From NCBI RefSeq assembly GCF_003601925.1, contig NZ_QZWH01000030.1, positions 1 through 50,885 on the forward strand: DNA of 50,885 nt, in the 5' to 3' direction. Shown one piece after another: positions 31,474 through 41,258 of the stretch. Each line of letters starts with the position of its first letter. Positions within the stretch are counted from its first letter, which is position 1. Source of the DNA: Buttiauxella izardii. GTDB lineage: Bacteria > Pseudomonadota > Gammaproteobacteria > Enterobacterales > Enterobacteriaceae. The notes beneath the pieces were generated by a model that ran no database searches, had not been told where the DNA came from, and saw only the letters and a list, made by a program, of their open reading frames with translations. The translations under genes and the position numbers were made by a program.

Positions 31474-33273
31474 TTATTTGCTGTCTTTGCCGACATGCAG
31501 AATGGCAAGGAACGCTTCCTGAGGCAGTTCGACGTTACCGACTTGCTTCATACGCTTCTTACCGTCTTTCTGTTTCTGCAACAGCTTTTTCTTACGGCTA
31601 ACATCGCCGCCGTAGCATTTTGCCAGAACGTTTTTACGCAATTGTTTAACGGTAGAACGCGCAATAATGTGTGCGCCGATAGCCGCCTGAATCGCAATAT
31701 CAAATTGCTGACGCGGGATCAGTTCTTGCATTTTCTCAACCAGTTGGCGGCCACGGAACTGCGAGTTGCCACGGTGAGTAATCAATGCCAGAGCATCAAC
31801 ACGATCGCCGTTAATCAGAACATCAACACGCACCATGTCTGACGCCTGGAAACGTTTGAAGTTATAGTCCAGCGACGCATAACCACGGGAGGTCGATTTC
31901 AGACGGTCGAAGAAGTCGAGCACCACTTCAGCCATTGGAATTTCATAAGTCAGCGCAACCTGGTTACCGTGGTAAACCATGTTGGTCTGCACACCACGTT
32001 TTTCGATACACAGAGTGATCACGCTGCCCAGATATTCCTGAGGCATCAGCATGTGGCATTCGGCAATCGGCTCACGCAGTTCCGTGATGTTATTCAGTGC
32101 TGGCAGCTTCGATGGGCTATCAACATAAATCGTTTCGCCGGTGGTGGTTTCCACTTCGTAAACTACGGTTGGCGCAGTGGTGATCAGATCCAGATCGTAT
32201 TCACGTTCCAGACGTTCCTGGATGATTTCCATGTGCAGCAGACCAAGGAAGCCACAGCGGAAGCCAAAGCCTAACGCGGTTGAACTTTCTGGTTCAAAGA
32301 ACAGGGAGGCATCGTTCAGGCTCAGTTTGCCCAACGCATCACGGAAATTTTCGTAGTCGTCAGAGCTAACCGGGAACAGGCCCGCATAAACCTGCGGCTT
32401 CACTTTTTTAAAGCCTGGCAAGGCTTTATCTGCCGGGTTACGTGAAAGCGTCAAGGTATCGCCAACTGGCGCGCCGAGGATGTCTTTGATTGCACAGACC
32501 AACCAGCCTACTTCACCGCAGCCCAGCACATCACGATCAACACGTTTCGGTGTGAAGATGCCCAGACGGTCAGCGTTATAAACCTGGCCGGTACTCATCA
32601 CCTTGATTTTGTCGCCTTTTCTCATGGTGCCGTTTTTGATACGGACCAGAGAGACAACACCGAGGTAGTTATCGAACCAGGAGTCGATGATCAGCGCTTG
32701 TAATGGCGCTTCCGGATCACCTTCTGGACCTGGAATATCGCGTACCAGACGTTCAAGAACATCCGTTACGCCAAAACCGGTTTTCGCCGAGCAACGTACG
32801 GCATCAGCCGCGTCGATGCCAACGATATCTTCAATTTCCTGCGCTGCACGTTCAGGATCGGCTGCTGGCAGGTCAATTTTGTTCAGAACTGGAACCACTT
32901 CCAGATCCATTTCCATGGCGGTGTAGCAGTTTGCCAGGGTCTGAGCTTCAACGCCCTGCCCGGCATCAACCACCAGCAACGCACCTTCACACGCCGCAAG
33001 GGAGCGGGAAACTTCATAAGAGAAGTCAACGTGGCCAGGGGTGTCGATAAAGTTCAAGTGATAAGTTTCGCCATCACTTGCTTTGTAATCCAGGGTAACG
33101 CTTTGCGCTTTGATGGTAATTCCACGTTCACGCTCCAGATCCATAGAGTCAAGAACCTGGGCTTCCATTTCACGATCGGACAGGCCGCCGCAAATTTGGA
33201 TAATACGGTCAGACAGCGTCGATTTGCCGTGGTCGATGTGGGCAATAATAGAAAAGTTACGTATATTCTTCAT
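31474..33273 (-). CDS. lepA: Elongation factor 4 (LepA)
   Basis: 599 aa, as in E. coli. It is a translational GTPase that acts on ribosomes during initiation or elongation under stress. G1 is [11 protein letters not shown]2 [11 protein letters not shown]3 DTPGHVDF and G4 NKIDLP. The unique C-terminal domain ends [19 protein letters not shown]. It is probably first in the lepA-lepB-rnc group. The 205 bp upstream toward rseC carry no gene; a promoter is expected there but no strong consensus stands out. Confidence 0.98.
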   Translation of the reverse strand: MKNIRNFSIIAHIDHGKSTLSDRIIQICGGLSDREMEAQVLDSMDLERERGITIKAQSVTLDYKASDGETYHLNFIDTPGHVDFSYEVSRSLAACEGALLVVDAGQGVEAQTLANCYTAMEMDLEVVPVLNKIDLPAADPERAAQEIEDIVGIDAADAVRCSAKTGFGVTDVLERLVRDIPGPEGDPEAPLQALIIDSWFDNYLGVVSLVRIKNGTMRKGDKIKVMSTGQVYNADRLGIFTPKRVDRDVLGCGEVGWLVCAIKDILGAPVGDTLTLSRNPADKALPGFKKVKPQVYAGLFPVSSDDYENFRDALGKLSLNDASLFFEPESSTALGFGFRCGFLGLLHMEIIQERLEREYDLDLITTAPTVVYEVETTTGETIYVDSPSKLPALNNITELREPIAECHMLMPQEYLGSVITLCIEKRGVQTNMVYHGNQVALTYEIPMAEVVLDFFDRLKSTSRGYASLDYNFKRFQASDMVRVDVLINGDRVDALALITHRGNSQFRGRQLVEKMQELIPRQQFDIAIQAAIGAHIIARSTVKQLRKNVLAKCYGGDVSRKKKLLQKQKDGKKRMKQVGNVELPQEAFLAILHVGKDSK

Positions 33274-33478
33274 AGTTAGAGGTTTTTATGCCTTACAAAT
33301 CCGGGAAAGCTCGGCGCTACGCGCTGTACAGAGCATGATGTCAATGGCTGTCTTTTGCCTGAAACGCCGCATTCTACACTACAACCAGAAAGCGAGGAAA
33401 CAGGTCATCATGCAAGCTTAGCTGAGTGATGAAAAGCCGAAGGAATGAGTGTCGAACAGATAGCGGGTATTGGAGGCT

Positions 33479-33958
33479 TCAAGGGTTGTCCGTAGAGGTC
33501 ACGGTTTCGACTCTGAGCGCATCTGGCGGCAGGGCCACGCTGAGAATAACAGGCTGCCAGTTTTCACGACGGCTGAGTTTTAAAGAGAACCCGCGCGCGA
33601 TCAGAAAACCACCCACACCTCCCAGCAACGCACCACATATCGCAGCTAAGTTTGTACCAAACATCGCCTGGAAAAGAGCCGAGACAATAAACAAACCCAC
33701 CAGTGGCGACATGTAAACCAGCAATGCCGAACCTAGCAGGCTGCCTTCAGCAATACCCAATTCGACTTTTTGACCGGCCACCAGCGGAGTATCGCAGGCA
33801 ACCGATAAGGTGTGGCTGGTTTGCGGGCCAAGCTTATTGAGGATGCGACTGCCGCAGCCCGCGCGTGAAGCGCAGCTACTGCAAGATGCCTTCACATCGC
33901 AGCTCAACAACGCTTCACCCTGACTCCAGGAGACGACGGTTGCCCACTCTTTGATCAT
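33479..33958 (-). CDS. rseC: SoxR-reducing / sigma-E operon protein RseC
   Basis: 159-aa inner-membrane protein, as in E. coli. The N-terminal cytoplasmic part has a Cys cluster (CDVKASCSSCASRAGC), a possible Fe-S site. Two membrane segments lie at about 78-97 and 103-124. RseC is reported to help keep SoxR reduced together with the Rsx complex, and may modestly affect sigma-E. It is last in rpoE-rseABC and its ATG overlaps the rseB stop by four bases. Confidence 0.95.
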   Translation of the reverse strand: MIKEWATVVSWSQGEALLSCDVKASCSSCASRAGCGSRILNKLGPQTSHTLSVACDTPLVAGQKVELGIAEGSLLGSALLVYMSPLVGLFIVSALFQAMFGTNLAAICGALLGGVGGFLIARGFSLKLSRRENWQPVILSVALPPDALRVETVTSTDNP

Positions 33959-34911
33959 TGCCCGTTCCTGAATTTGATGCTGTCGGCGATACGTTTTGCC
34001 GTTTGCGGCGGGAGTTCACCAACAATCGTGATTTCTGTTTTATCACGAATTTCAGAACTTACGGTGCGGCGCCCGGTACGCAGAATCTGGTCGGTGCTAT
34101 TACTTGCAGCACGACTAATATTTACCGAGAAGCTAAATAAACCATCGGAATACAGACGGGATTCGATAGGCACATCAACAGTCGGCAACGGACGGCGGCT
34201 ACTGGAGACTTCGCTAAAACCTTGCGGCAACCAGGTCGGTGCCCAGGTAAAGTTGATTTTTTCAGCACCAGGAACTGACAGTAATGGCGGCAAACTCGCC
34301 TTTGACAGGCTTTGCATCATGCCATTGGCTTCTTTGCTGACGTTGAAGGAGATCACGCGGAATTGTTCCAGCGTTTCGCCATCGCGATCCAGCAAATCTA
34401 CCCGCAGCGGTAATTTGGTTTCTGAGTCCATCCACACCATATAGCTGTAACGCGTACCGTCTCGTGCCACCACGCGAATCACTTCGCATAAGCGATCGGC
34501 AATACGAGTGCGTCCGACAGAAATGAAGTCGTAATATGGCGTTAAGCGTTTGAAATCGGTGTAGACGATTGATGGAAGCGAATCAACGATGTAATCACCG
34601 GTGAGCGTAAACGGCTCAAGCCCAGGTTCAAAGTAGCTGATTTCACTGCCACGCTGGACAACTTCCCGGCGAGGTCCATCCATCTGAAGCAATTGAGCAA
34701 GCGGACGATTATCAAGCCTTGCATGGCGATAGCGTAAAGATTCTATGCCTTGCTTATTAATGCTGATAAATGCCAACTCATAATTGAGTGACTGACTTGC
34801 CTGGTTCATTTGCTGCAACAATGCCCCGGACGAAACAGTGTCCGCCGAGGCATTTGAGCTGAACAACAGGCTGCTTGTCATAAGAGACAGTGCATACCAA
34901 AGTTGCTTCAT
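33955..34911 (-). CDS. rseB: Periplasmic sigma-E regulator RseB
   Basis: 318 aa, as in E. coli. A signal peptide spans about 1-23 (cleavage after SNASA). The mature protein has a LolA-like large domain and a small C-terminal domain. It binds the periplasmic part of RseA, blocking DegS cleavage, and is released by off-pathway lipopolysaccharide, so it tunes the envelope stress response. Its ATG overlaps the rseA stop (TAATG) and its stop overlaps the rseC start. Confidence 0.97.
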   Translation of the reverse strand: MKQLWYALSLMTSSLLFSSNASADTVSSGALLQQMNQASQSLNYELAFISINKQGIESLRYRHARLDNRPLAQLLQMDGPRREVVQRGSEISYFEPGLEPFTLTGDYIVDSLPSIVYTDFKRLTPYYDFISVGRTRIADRLCEVIRVVARDGTRYSYMVWMDSETKLPLRVDLLDRDGETLEQFRVISFNVSKEANGMMQSLSKASLPPLLSVPGAEKINFTWAPTWLPQGFSEVSSSRRPLPTVDVPIESRLYSDGLFSFSVNISRAASNSTDQILRTGRRTVSSEIRDKTEITIVGELPPQTAKRIADSIKFRNGQ

Positions 34912-35558
34912 TACTGCGATTGAGTTCCTAAAGTTTGGTTTCCTGGCACTTGTACCGCAGCTTGCTGGGTTTGTGCCTGTTCAAACTGGAGTTGCTCGGC
35001 GTGTAAACGACGCTGCAATTCGTAATCTTGCAACATGGCATTGATACGTCGACGCTGTTCCTGTACCTGCTGCTGACCCGTACTGGCTGTGCTATCAGAC
35101 GGCACACCTAAACTTACCGGACTCGCTTTACCCATCATAGGCAAAGTGTTAAACACCGGAGCTTCAGGTTGAGCAGGGTTGTCAGACTGGCCATTATAGT
35201 GCTGCACACCAACGATTACTGCAAGCGATACGCATGCAGCAACGCCCATTTGGGTCAGTTGGCTTGCCCACGGACGCACCTTGTTCCAGAACGACATTTT
35301 CTGCCATTGCTCTGGTTTTGGTTGCTGTTCAGTAATGAGTGGCGTGACATGACGCACTGGCTCATTTTCAATCGCTGCCATGACATTGGCTGCAATATCA
35401 AAATGAAGTAATTCACTGGTATCGCCGCGCATTGTATCGCGGATTAGGTGGTAGCTCTCCCAGCTTTGCTGCATTGATTCGTCTTTCGACAAAATGCTTA
35501 GCAGCTCGCTATCCAGAGTTTCCCCATCCATTAAAGCGGAAAGCTGTTCTTTCTGCAT
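34911..35558 (-). CDS. rseA: Anti-sigma-E factor RseA
   Basis: 215 aa (E. coli 216). Residues 1-90 are the cytoplasmic domain that holds RpoE (MQKEQLSALMDGETLD). A single membrane span at about 102-120 (MGVAACVSLAVIVGVQHY) is followed by a periplasmic domain. On outer-membrane stress DegS and then RseP cut it, freeing sigma-E. The C-terminal third is rich in Gln, typical of the family. It lies 31 bp downstream of rpoE. Confidence 0.97.
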   Translation of the reverse strand: MQKEQLSALMDGETLDSELLSILSKDESMQQSWESYHLIRDTMRGDTSELLHFDIAANVMAAIENEPVRHVTPLITEQQPKPEQWQKMSFWNKVRPWASQLTQMGVAACVSLAVIVGVQHYNGQSDNPAQPEAPVFNTLPMMGKASPVSLGVPSDSTASTGQQQVQEQRRRINAMLQDYELQRRLHAEQLQFEQAQTQQAAVQVPGNQTLGTQSQ

Positions 35559-35589
35559 GCCTAATTACCCTTCCAGTAACCCGCTATCG

Positions 35590-36165
35590 TCAACGCCTGA
35601 TAAGCGGTTGAACTTTATTATCAATAGCTTCCCGTGCACGGAAAATACGCGAACGCACTGTCCCTACCGGGCAATCCATGATGGCGGCTATTTCTTCATA
35701 GCTCAAACCATCCAACTCCCGCAACGTAATTGCCATACGTAAATCTTCCGGAAGTGACTCAATAGTACGGAAAACTATTTGTCTCAGTTCTTCAGACAAC
35801 ATTAAGTTCTCAGGGTTCGATATTTCTTTCAATGCGCTGCCACTTTCGTAGTTTTCCGCATCAATTGCGTCCACATCGCTTGATGGAGGACGACGTCCCT
35901 GAGCAACCAGATAATTTTTTGCCGTGTTGACCGCGATGCGGTACAACCATGTGTAAAACGCGCTATCGCCACGGAATGAATCCAGCGCACGATAAGCTTT
36001 AATGAAAGACTCCTGCACCACATCAGGGACATCCCCTGAAGGTACATAGCGGGAAACCAGACTCGCCACTTTATGCTGATAACGAATTACCAGTAAATTG
36101 AATGACTTCTGATCTCCCTTCTGGACCCGTTCGACGAGGACCTGATCCGTTAACTGCTCGCTCAT
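35590..36165 (-). CDS. rpoE: RNA polymerase sigma-E factor
   Basis: 191 aa, as in E. coli, with near-identical sequence. It is a group 4 (ECF) sigma factor that directs envelope-stress genes. Region 2 lies at about 25-95 (YQHKVASLVSRYVPSGDVPD...) and region 4 at about 130-185 (LDGLSYEEIAAIMDCPVGTVRSRI). The ATG at 36165 gives MSEQLTDQVL as in E. coli; an in-frame ATG at 36228 would add 21 residues with no known counterpart. No good ribosome site precedes the ATG. Instead an upstream frame ends in TGA overlapping it (see separate entry), hinting at coupling. Confidence 0.98.
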   Translation of the reverse strand: MSEQLTDQVLVERVQKGDQKSFNLLVIRYQHKVASLVSRYVPSGDVPDVVQESFIKAYRALDSFRGDSAFYTWLYRIAVNTAKNYLVAQGRRPPSSDVDAIDAENYESGSALKEISNPENLMLSEELRQIVFRTIESLPEDLRMAITLRELDGLSYEEIAAIMDCPVGTVRSRIFRAREAIDNKVQPLIRR

Positions 36166-36275
36166 CCGAGGTAATGTCTCCCCAAACCTATTTCCACGCG
36201 TAATTGAAAAGCCAACCGAACTCTGCATATATGAGCAAGTTCACGGTTGGAACGCTCGAATTGAGCAAAGTTCCC
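36162..36275 (-). other. Open frame overlapping the rpoE start (rseD-like candidate)
   Basis: A 37-codon open stretch ends in TGA at 36164-36162, overlapping the rpoE ATG as ATGA. It has no ATG; possible starts are TTG at 36215 (17 codons) and GTG at 36197 (11 codons). In E. coli, as I recall, a short leader ORF named rseD is translationally coupled to rpoE. The weak ribosome site of rpoE here fits that idea. Peptide homology could not be judged. Confidence 0.35.
36247..36274 (-). promoter_or_regulatory. Candidate sigma-E promoter of rpoE
   Basis: On the minus strand GGAACTT (36274-36268), a 16-bp spacer, then TCCAA (36251-36247). The -35 is a perfect sigma-E match and the -10 is close to TCTRA. 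It would allow rpoE autoregulation. A perfect TATAAT with poor -35 lies further upstream at 36327-36322 and may be a sigma70 start. The remainder of the 435-bp rpoE-nadB spacer shows no gene. Confidence 0.62.
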
Positions 36276-36580
36276 TTACGCCTTTGTTTTCCTGATCTGT
36301 TCCACGAATTATCTCTTCTTGATTATAAGTTTCATGGCACAAATGGTGGCACCTTTTTTATCCTAAAAGGCGATCGCTAAACTGCATGCAGAGTATCGCA
36401 TGAATCATGATTTTTCATCAGAAAATCTGCCACTAACGCCGCCCTGACTACAATTATGGTCTCTTCAGCACATAATTCAGATGAAACTGGCATCTCCGCC
36501 ACCTCTTGTTTAGTTCATATAACACAACTTTAAAAAAAGCGTGTTGCAGCCCACATCGGGTGATATGCTGGCCCAACCAT

Positions 36581-36598
36581 TGTTTAGTAAATTAAACA
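36581..36598 (+). promoter_or_regulatory. NadR operator at nadB
   Basis: TGTTTA-N6-TAAACA, a perfect NadR box, ending two bases before the nadB ATG. NadR with NAD would repress nadB. A GATATGCT-like -10 lies just upstream (about 36562-36569), so the operator occupies the start of the transcript. Confidence 0.88.
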
Positions 36599-36600
36599 CG

Positions 36601-38217
36601 ATGAACGCAAATTCCGAACTCACTTGTGATGTATTAATCGTCGGTAGCGGAGCTGCTGGCCTATCTCTTGCTTTACGGCTTGCCGAAAACTGCAAAGTTA
36701 TTGTTCTGAGTAAAGGGCCAATTAACGAAGGCTCTACCTTATATGCTCAGGGCGGCATTGCCGCTGTGTTTGATGAAACGGACAGCATCGACTCACATGT
36801 AGAAGATACTCTCATTGCAGGCGCTGGAATTTGTGACCGTGACGCGGTGGAGTTTGTCGCCAGTAACGCACGTCATTGCGTGCAGTGGCTGATTGATCAA
36901 GGCGTATTATTTGATACCGAAGTTCAGGCGAATGGTGCTGAAAGCTACCATTTGACTCGCGAAGGCGGGCATAGCCATCGTCGAATTCTTCATGCGGCAG
37001 ATGCGACGGGTAAAGAAGTAGAAACCACGCTGGTCGGCAAAGCATTGAGCCATCCGAATATTCGTGTTATCGAGCGCAGTAATGCGGTCGATTTGATTGT
37101 TTCTGACAAAATCGGTTTGCCAGGCACTCGCCGCGTAGTCGGTGCGTGGATTTGGAACCGTAATCGCGAAAAAGTAGAAACTTGTCGTGCGAAATCCGTG
37201 GTACTGGCCACCGGCGGCGCATCAAAAGTTTATCAATATACAACCAATCCAGATATTTCCTCCGGCGATGGCATTGCCATGGCCTGGCGAGCGGGTTGTC
37301 GCGTTGCTAACCTCGAATTTAATCAGTTCCACCCTACCGCTTTGTTCCATCCGCAAGCGCGCAACTTCCTGCTGACCGAAGCATTACGCGGGGAAGGTGC
37401 GTATCTCAAACGCCCGGATGGCTCACGGTTCATGCCTGATTTTGATGAACGTGGCGAGCTTGCTCCGCGAGATATCGTGGCACGCGCTATCGATCATGAA
37501 ATGAAACGCCTGGGTGCGGATTGCATGTACCTGGATATCAGCCACAAGCCGGAAGAGTTTGTGCGCCACCACTTCCCGACTATTTATGAAAAATTGATGG
37601 GGTTGGGTATCGATCTCACTAAAGAGCCGGTTCCGATTGTGCCAGCTGCGCACTATACCTGCGGCGGCGTGATGGTCGATGAAAATGGTCGCACCGATGT
37701 TGATGGACTCTATGCAATTGGTGAAGTCACTTATACCGGTCTGCATGGCGCAAACCGCATGGCCTCTAACTCGCTGTTAGAATGCCTGGTTTATGGCTGG
37801 TCTGCCGCGGAAGACATTATCAAGCGTATGCCATATGCCCGTATTTCCAGAAAGTTACCGGAGTGGGATGACAGCCGCGTCGACAACCCAGATGAACAAG
37901 TTGTGATTCAACATAACTGGCATGAACTGCGCCTGTTTATGTGGGATTACGTTGGGATTGTGCGCTCAACGCGCCGTCTGGAACGCGCATTACGGCGGAT
38001 TACGATGTTGCAGCAGGAAATCGACGAGTACTACGCAAACTTCCGCGTGTCGAACAACCTGCTGGAACTGCGCAACCTTGTGCAGGTTGCCGAGTTAATC
38101 GTGAGCTGCGCGATGATGCGCAAAGAAAGCCGGGGTCTGCATTACACGCTGGACTACCCGGATTTGGCTGAAAACTCCGGGCCAAGCATTCTTTCGCCGC
38201 TCTACATAAATAAGTAG
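36601..38217 (+). CDS. nadB: L-aspartate oxidase NadB
   Basis: 538 aa (E. coli 540). It is an FAD enzyme oxidising L-aspartate to iminoaspartate, the first step of NAD synthesis, acting with NadA. The dinucleotide motif is [16 protein letters not shown] near the N-terminus; catalytic region [16 protein letters not shown] and [21 protein letters not shown] are conserved. The start at 36601 ([13 protein letters not shown]) aligns with E. coli MNTLPEHSCDVLI. However, the NadR palindrome takes the place of a ribosome site; an in-frame ATG at 36565 would give 550 aa. Its 3' end overlaps trmN6 by 16 bp. Confidence 0.97.
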   Translation: MNANSELTCDVLIVGSGAAGLSLALRLAENCKVIVLSKGPINEGSTLYAQGGIAAVFDETDSIDSHVEDTLIAGAGICDRDAVEFVASNARHCVQWLIDQGVLFDTEVQANGAESYHLTREGGHSHRRILHAADATGKEVETTLVGKALSHPNIRVIERSNAVDLIVSDKIGLPGTRRVVGAWIWNRNREKVETCRAKSVVLATGGASKVYQYTTNPDISSGDGIAMAWRAGCRVANLEFNQFHPTALFHPQARNFLLTEALRGEGAYLKRPDGSRFMPDFDERGELAPRDIVARAIDHEMKRLGADCMYLDISHKPEEFVRHHFPTIYEKLMGLGIDLTKEPVPIVPAAHYTCGGVMVDENGRTDVDGLYAIGEVTYTGLHGANRMASNSLLECLVYGWSAAEDIIKRMPYARISRKLPEWDDSRVDNPDEQVVIQHNWHELRLFMWDYVGIVRSTRRLERALRRITMLQQEIDEYYANFRVSNNLLELRNLVQVAELIVSCAMMRKESRGLHYTLDYPDLAENSGPSILSPLYINK

Positions 38218-38939
38218 AAATCCTGGGTCAGGCTGCAATAACCTTCGGAATATTGTTGGTCTGGCCCACGAATCGTTAATCGCTCGGTAAAATACTCACC
38301 GTCTGTCGGTGATAGCGCCAACATCACCCGATGTGGCAAACGCGTTTCATTGTCTGCAATATCGTTACGGTAACGAACAAACCATCCCTGTGCTTTTGCC
38401 AGTTCAGTAAACGCGGTTCCCGACGTTTCAGGCATGATCACACAGAAAAAACCATCTTCTGTAATCAGTTGCGCGGCGCTGCTTAACAAAGCGCTGTGAT
38501 CAAGCGTTGTGGTGTAGCGAGCCTGAGCACGTTCAAGTGACGCACAGTCACTTCCCTGCGAGAAGAACGGCGGGTTACTGACAATGAGTGAGTAGCGTTG
38601 CGTAGCTTGTTGCGCCCACTCGCGAATATCCGCGCAATGAACGGTTATGCGTGAAGCCCACTTGCATCCAGCAGCGTTTTCTGCGGCCTGCTCAGCCGCA
38701 ACAGGGTCAAGCTCCACAGCATCAATAGTGACGCTATCAGGCGTGCGTTGCGCCAGCATTAACGCCAGCAAACCACTCCCGGTACCGATATCCAATACGT
38801 TTTTCACATTTGCCACAGGCACCCACGCGCCCAGCAACGTGCCATCAGTACCAACTTTCATTGCGCATCTGTCGTGCGCGACAAAGAATTGTTTAAAGGT
38901 GAATCCATCACGACGCAATACTGCTCTTTGACTGCACAT
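38202..38939 (-). CDS. trmN6: tRNA1(Val) adenine-37 N6-methyltransferase
   Basis: 245 aa, as in E. coli TrmN6 (YfiC). It methylates A37 of tRNA-Val using SAM. The SAM-binding motif is [15 protein letters not shown] and the N6-amino methylase motif is SNPPF. The start at 38939 has AGGGT upstream and matches the E. coli N-terminus ([27 protein letters not shown]); an in-frame ATG 72 bases upstream is not supported. Divergent from srmB over 133 bp and convergent with nadB. Confidence 0.96.
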   Translation of the reverse strand: MCSQRAVLRRDGFTFKQFFVAHDRCAMKVGTDGTLLGAWVPVANVKNVLDIGTGSGLLALMLAQRTPDSVTIDAVELDPVAAEQAAENAAGCKWASRITVHCADIREWAQQATQRYSLIVSNPPFFSQGSDCASLERAQARYTTTLDHSALLSSAAQLITEDGFFCVIMPETSGTAFTELAKAQGWFVRYRNDIADNETRLPHRVMLALSPTDGEYFTERLTIRGPDQQYSEGYCSLTQDFYLFM

Positions 38940-39019
38940 CTTAGCTACCCTGTAGAGAAACGGGTGTAGCATAGGGGAAACTTGCTGCCAGGAAAAGCGC
39001 CAGTTATCCACACAAACAG

Positions 39020-39048
39020 ATGAAGATCGCAGCCATAACGTCTATAAT
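39020..39048 (+). promoter_or_regulatory. Candidate srmB promoter
   Basis: TATAAT at 39043-39048 with a weak -35 (ATGAAG) 17 bp upstream, 24 bp before the srmB ATG, which follows AGAGGAAGA. Confidence 0.6.
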
Positions 39049-39072
39049 CGGCGCCCTACATAGAGGAAGACC

Positions 39073-40395
39073 ATGACTGTAACCACTTTTTCCGAACTGG
39101 AACTTGACGAGAGCTTGTTGCTCGCGCTCCAGGACAAGGGCTTTACCCGCCCGACAGCTATTCAGGCTGCCGCCATTCCACCTGCACTTGAAGGGCGTGA
39201 TGTCCTCGGTTCCGCACCAACCGGTACCGGTAAAACAGCCGCTTATTTGCTGCCTGTGTTACAGCATTTGGTCGATTTCCCGCGTAAAAAATCTGGCCCG
39301 CCACGTGTTTTGATCGTCACGCCAACGCGTGAATTAGCAATGCAAGTGGCCGATCACGCTCGTGAACTGGCAAAACATACTCATCTTGATATCGCAACCA
39401 TCACTGGTGGCGTGGCTTATATGAACCACGCTGAAGTGTTCAGCGAAAATCAGGATATCGTCGTGGCAACGACGGGCCGCCTGCTGCAATACATCAAAGA
39501 AGAAAACTTTGATTGCCGTGCGGTTGAGACACTGATTCTTGATGAAGCCGATCGCATGTTGGATCTGGGCTTTGCGCAGGATATCGAAACCATTGCGGCT
39601 GAAACTCGCTGGCGCAAACAAACTATGTTGTTCTCTGCAACGCTTGAAGGCGATGCCATTAAGAACTTCGCAGAGCGTTTGTTAGAAGATCCAGTTGAAG
39701 TTTCTGCAACGTCTTCAACTCGCGAGCGCAAGAAGATCCACCAGTGGTACTACCGTGCCGACAACGTTGAGCATAAAACTGCCCTGCTGGTGCATTTGCT
39801 GAACCAACCGGATACCACGCGTTCAATCGTCTTTGTGCGTAAGCGCGATCGTGTGCATGAGCTGGTTGCGTGGCTTCGTGAAGCGGGAATTAACACCTGT
39901 TATCTCGAAGGCGAAATGGTGCAGATGAAACGCACCGAAGCTATCAAGCGTTTGACTGATGGCCGCGTGAACGTTCTGATTGCGACCGATGTTGCCGCGC
40001 GTGGGATTGATATTCCAGAAGTCAGCCACGTGTTTAACTTCGATATGCCGCGTACTGCTGATACCTATCTGCACCGTATCGGACGTACTGGCCGTGCTGG
40101 CCTCAAAGGCACTGCGATTTCTCTGGTTGAAGCGCATGACCATTTGCTGCTCGGCAAAGTCACTCGCTATATGAAAGAACCAATGAAATCTCGCGTGATT
40201 GATGAGCTGCGCCCAACGACCCGCGCACCAAGTGAGAAACTCACTGGCAAGCCGTCGAAGAAAGTGCTCGCTAAGCGTGAAGAGAAGAAAAAAGACGAGA
40301 AAGAGAAACCGCGTGTGAAAGTTCGTCTGCGCGATAAGAAGAATGTCGGTAAACGCCGTAAACCAAGCAGCGCGAAAACCGAGTCAGCTGAATAA
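39073..40395 (+). CDS. srmB: DEAD-box RNA helicase SrmB
   Basis: 440 aa (E. coli 444). It is an ATP-dependent helicase for early 50S ribosome assembly near L4 and L24. Q motif RPTAIQAAAIP, Walker A APTGTGKTAA, DEADRML, SAT and HRIGRTGR are intact in two RecA-like domains (about 20-210 and 220-370). A basic Lys/Arg-rich tail follows from about 385 and binds RNA. The gene stands alone with its own promoter and terminator. Confidence 0.98.
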   Translation: MTVTTFSELELDESLLLALQDKGFTRPTAIQAAAIPPALEGRDVLGSAPTGTGKTAAYLLPVLQHLVDFPRKKSGPPRVLIVTPTRELAMQVADHARELAKHTHLDIATITGGVAYMNHAEVFSENQDIVVATTGRLLQYIKEENFDCRAVETLILDEADRMLDLGFAQDIETIAAETRWRKQTMLFSATLEGDAIKNFAERLLEDPVEVSATSSTRERKKIHQWYYRADNVEHKTALLVHLLNQPDTTRSIVFVRKRDRVHELVAWLREAGINTCYLEGEMVQMKRTEAIKRLTDGRVNVLIATDVAARGIDIPEVSHVFNFDMPRTADTYLHRIGRTGRAGLKGTAISLVEAHDHLLLGKVTRYMKEPMKSRVIDELRPTTRAPSEKLTGKPSKKVLAKREEKKKDEKEKPRVKVRLRDKKNVGKRRKPSSAKTESAE

Positions 40396-40411
40396 TTCAT
40401 CAGCCACTATG

Positions 40412-40440
40412 AAAACCGTCTCAAATGAGGCGGTTTTTTT
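40412..40440 (+). terminator. srmB terminator
   Basis: AAAACCGTCTC / GAGGCGGTTTTTTT hairpin (one G-T pair) with a run of seven T, 17 bases after the srmB stop. Confidence 0.9.
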
Positions 40441-40494
40441 ATGCTTTGAGCTTGGGTTTTAACGCTTTCATAACACTTACTGAATCAAACCCAT

Positions 40495-40528
40495 AAAAAA
40501 AGCCGGAGGCAGATGCCACCGGCTTTTT
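40495..40528. terminator. grcA terminator (bidirectional)
   Basis: AAAAAGCCGG, a 12-base loop, then CCGGCTTTTT, with A-run and T-run on either side. It ends grcA on the minus strand and can back up the srmB terminator on the plus strand. Confidence 0.85.
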
Positions 40529-40554
40529 GTACTTTCGGGATTACAGCTTATAAA

Positions 40555-40938
40555 TTACAGGCTTGCTGTGAAAGTACGAGCAATAACGTCACGCTGCTGT
40601 TCAGCAGTCAGTGAGTTGAAACGCACTGCATAGCCGGACACACGAATAGTCAGCTGTGGGTATTTTTCTGGGTGTTTAACAGCATCTTCCAGAGTTTCAC
40701 GACGCAGAACGTTCACGTTCAGGTGCTGACCACCTTCTACACGAACTTCAGGTTTTGCTTCCACACCGATTTCACGATATTCAATTTCGCCCAGTTTGCT
40801 TACTGGAACAATTTCGTCTTCTGCGAAATCTGCTTTAGCACAGACACAACGCGCTTCACCTTTCTCGCTGTCCAGCAGCCAGATAGAGTTCAGGAGTGAA
40901 TCATTTGCAGCTTTAGTAATTTGGATACCAGTAATCAT
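40555..40938 (-). CDS. grcA: Autonomous glycyl radical cofactor GrcA (YfiD)
   Basis: 127 aa, as in E. coli. It replaces the oxygen-damaged C-terminal part of pyruvate formate-lyase. The radical-bearing glycine is Gly102 in [12 protein letters not shown], and the whole C-terminal half copies the PflB tail. GGGAGAAATAAA precedes the start. Two FNR boxes upstream indicate induction under low oxygen, as known for E. coli yfiD. Confidence 0.98.
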   Translation of the reverse strand: MITGIQITKAANDSLLNSIWLLDSEKGEARCVCAKADFAEDEIVPVSKLGEIEYREIGVEAKPEVRVEGGQHLNVNVLRRETLEDAVKHPEKYPQLTIRVSGYAVRFNSLTAEQQRDVIARTFTASL

Positions 40939-41024
40939 TTTATTTCTCCCTATGGGCTAATTTTGTGATTCTATTTCGGGCCATAAACTGGCTCATTGGT
41001 AAAACCATTGTTGCGTTACTGATC

Positions 41025-41119
41025 TTTATACTAGCCAAACTGGCTTCAAACTTTGATTTAAATCAATTAAATCCATGCCATCAATGTGCCTATGATATCA
41101 TTTATTTGTTTTACATCAA
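41025..41119 (-). promoter_or_regulatory. grcA promoter with two FNR sites
   Basis: FNR box I is TTGAT-N4-ATCAA, perfect, at 41053-41066. FNR box II is TTGTT-N4-ATCAA at 41106-41119. Their centres are 53 bp apart, the same spacing as the -40.5 and -93.5 sites of E. coli yfiD. This predicts a start near 41019, with TATAAA at 41030-41025 as -10. The remainder of the 320-bp grcA-ung spacer is AT-rich with no gene I can support. Confidence 0.85.
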
Positions 41120-41258
41120 CTTAGCGCAGCCAGCTAAAATTAAAAATTATGTAAATTTTCAACTTTTTTTAGGTTTGAGTCTCATCATCAACTCATCCAT
41201 TTTGTTTAAGAGAAAGAAGCCGTTAAGCTAGTCACATTCCAAATCGCAGGAGAGCGAG

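Noticed and set aside
36166-36228. 21-residue N-terminal extension of RpoE
   Set aside because: Not present in the known 191-aa RpoE and without a ribosome site; it is treated as leader.
40965-41231. 88-codon open frame in the grcA-ung spacer with hydrophobic translation
   Set aside because: It starts at GTG without a ribosome site, crosses both FNR boxes and the promoter, and its composition is what AT-rich non-coding DNA gives.
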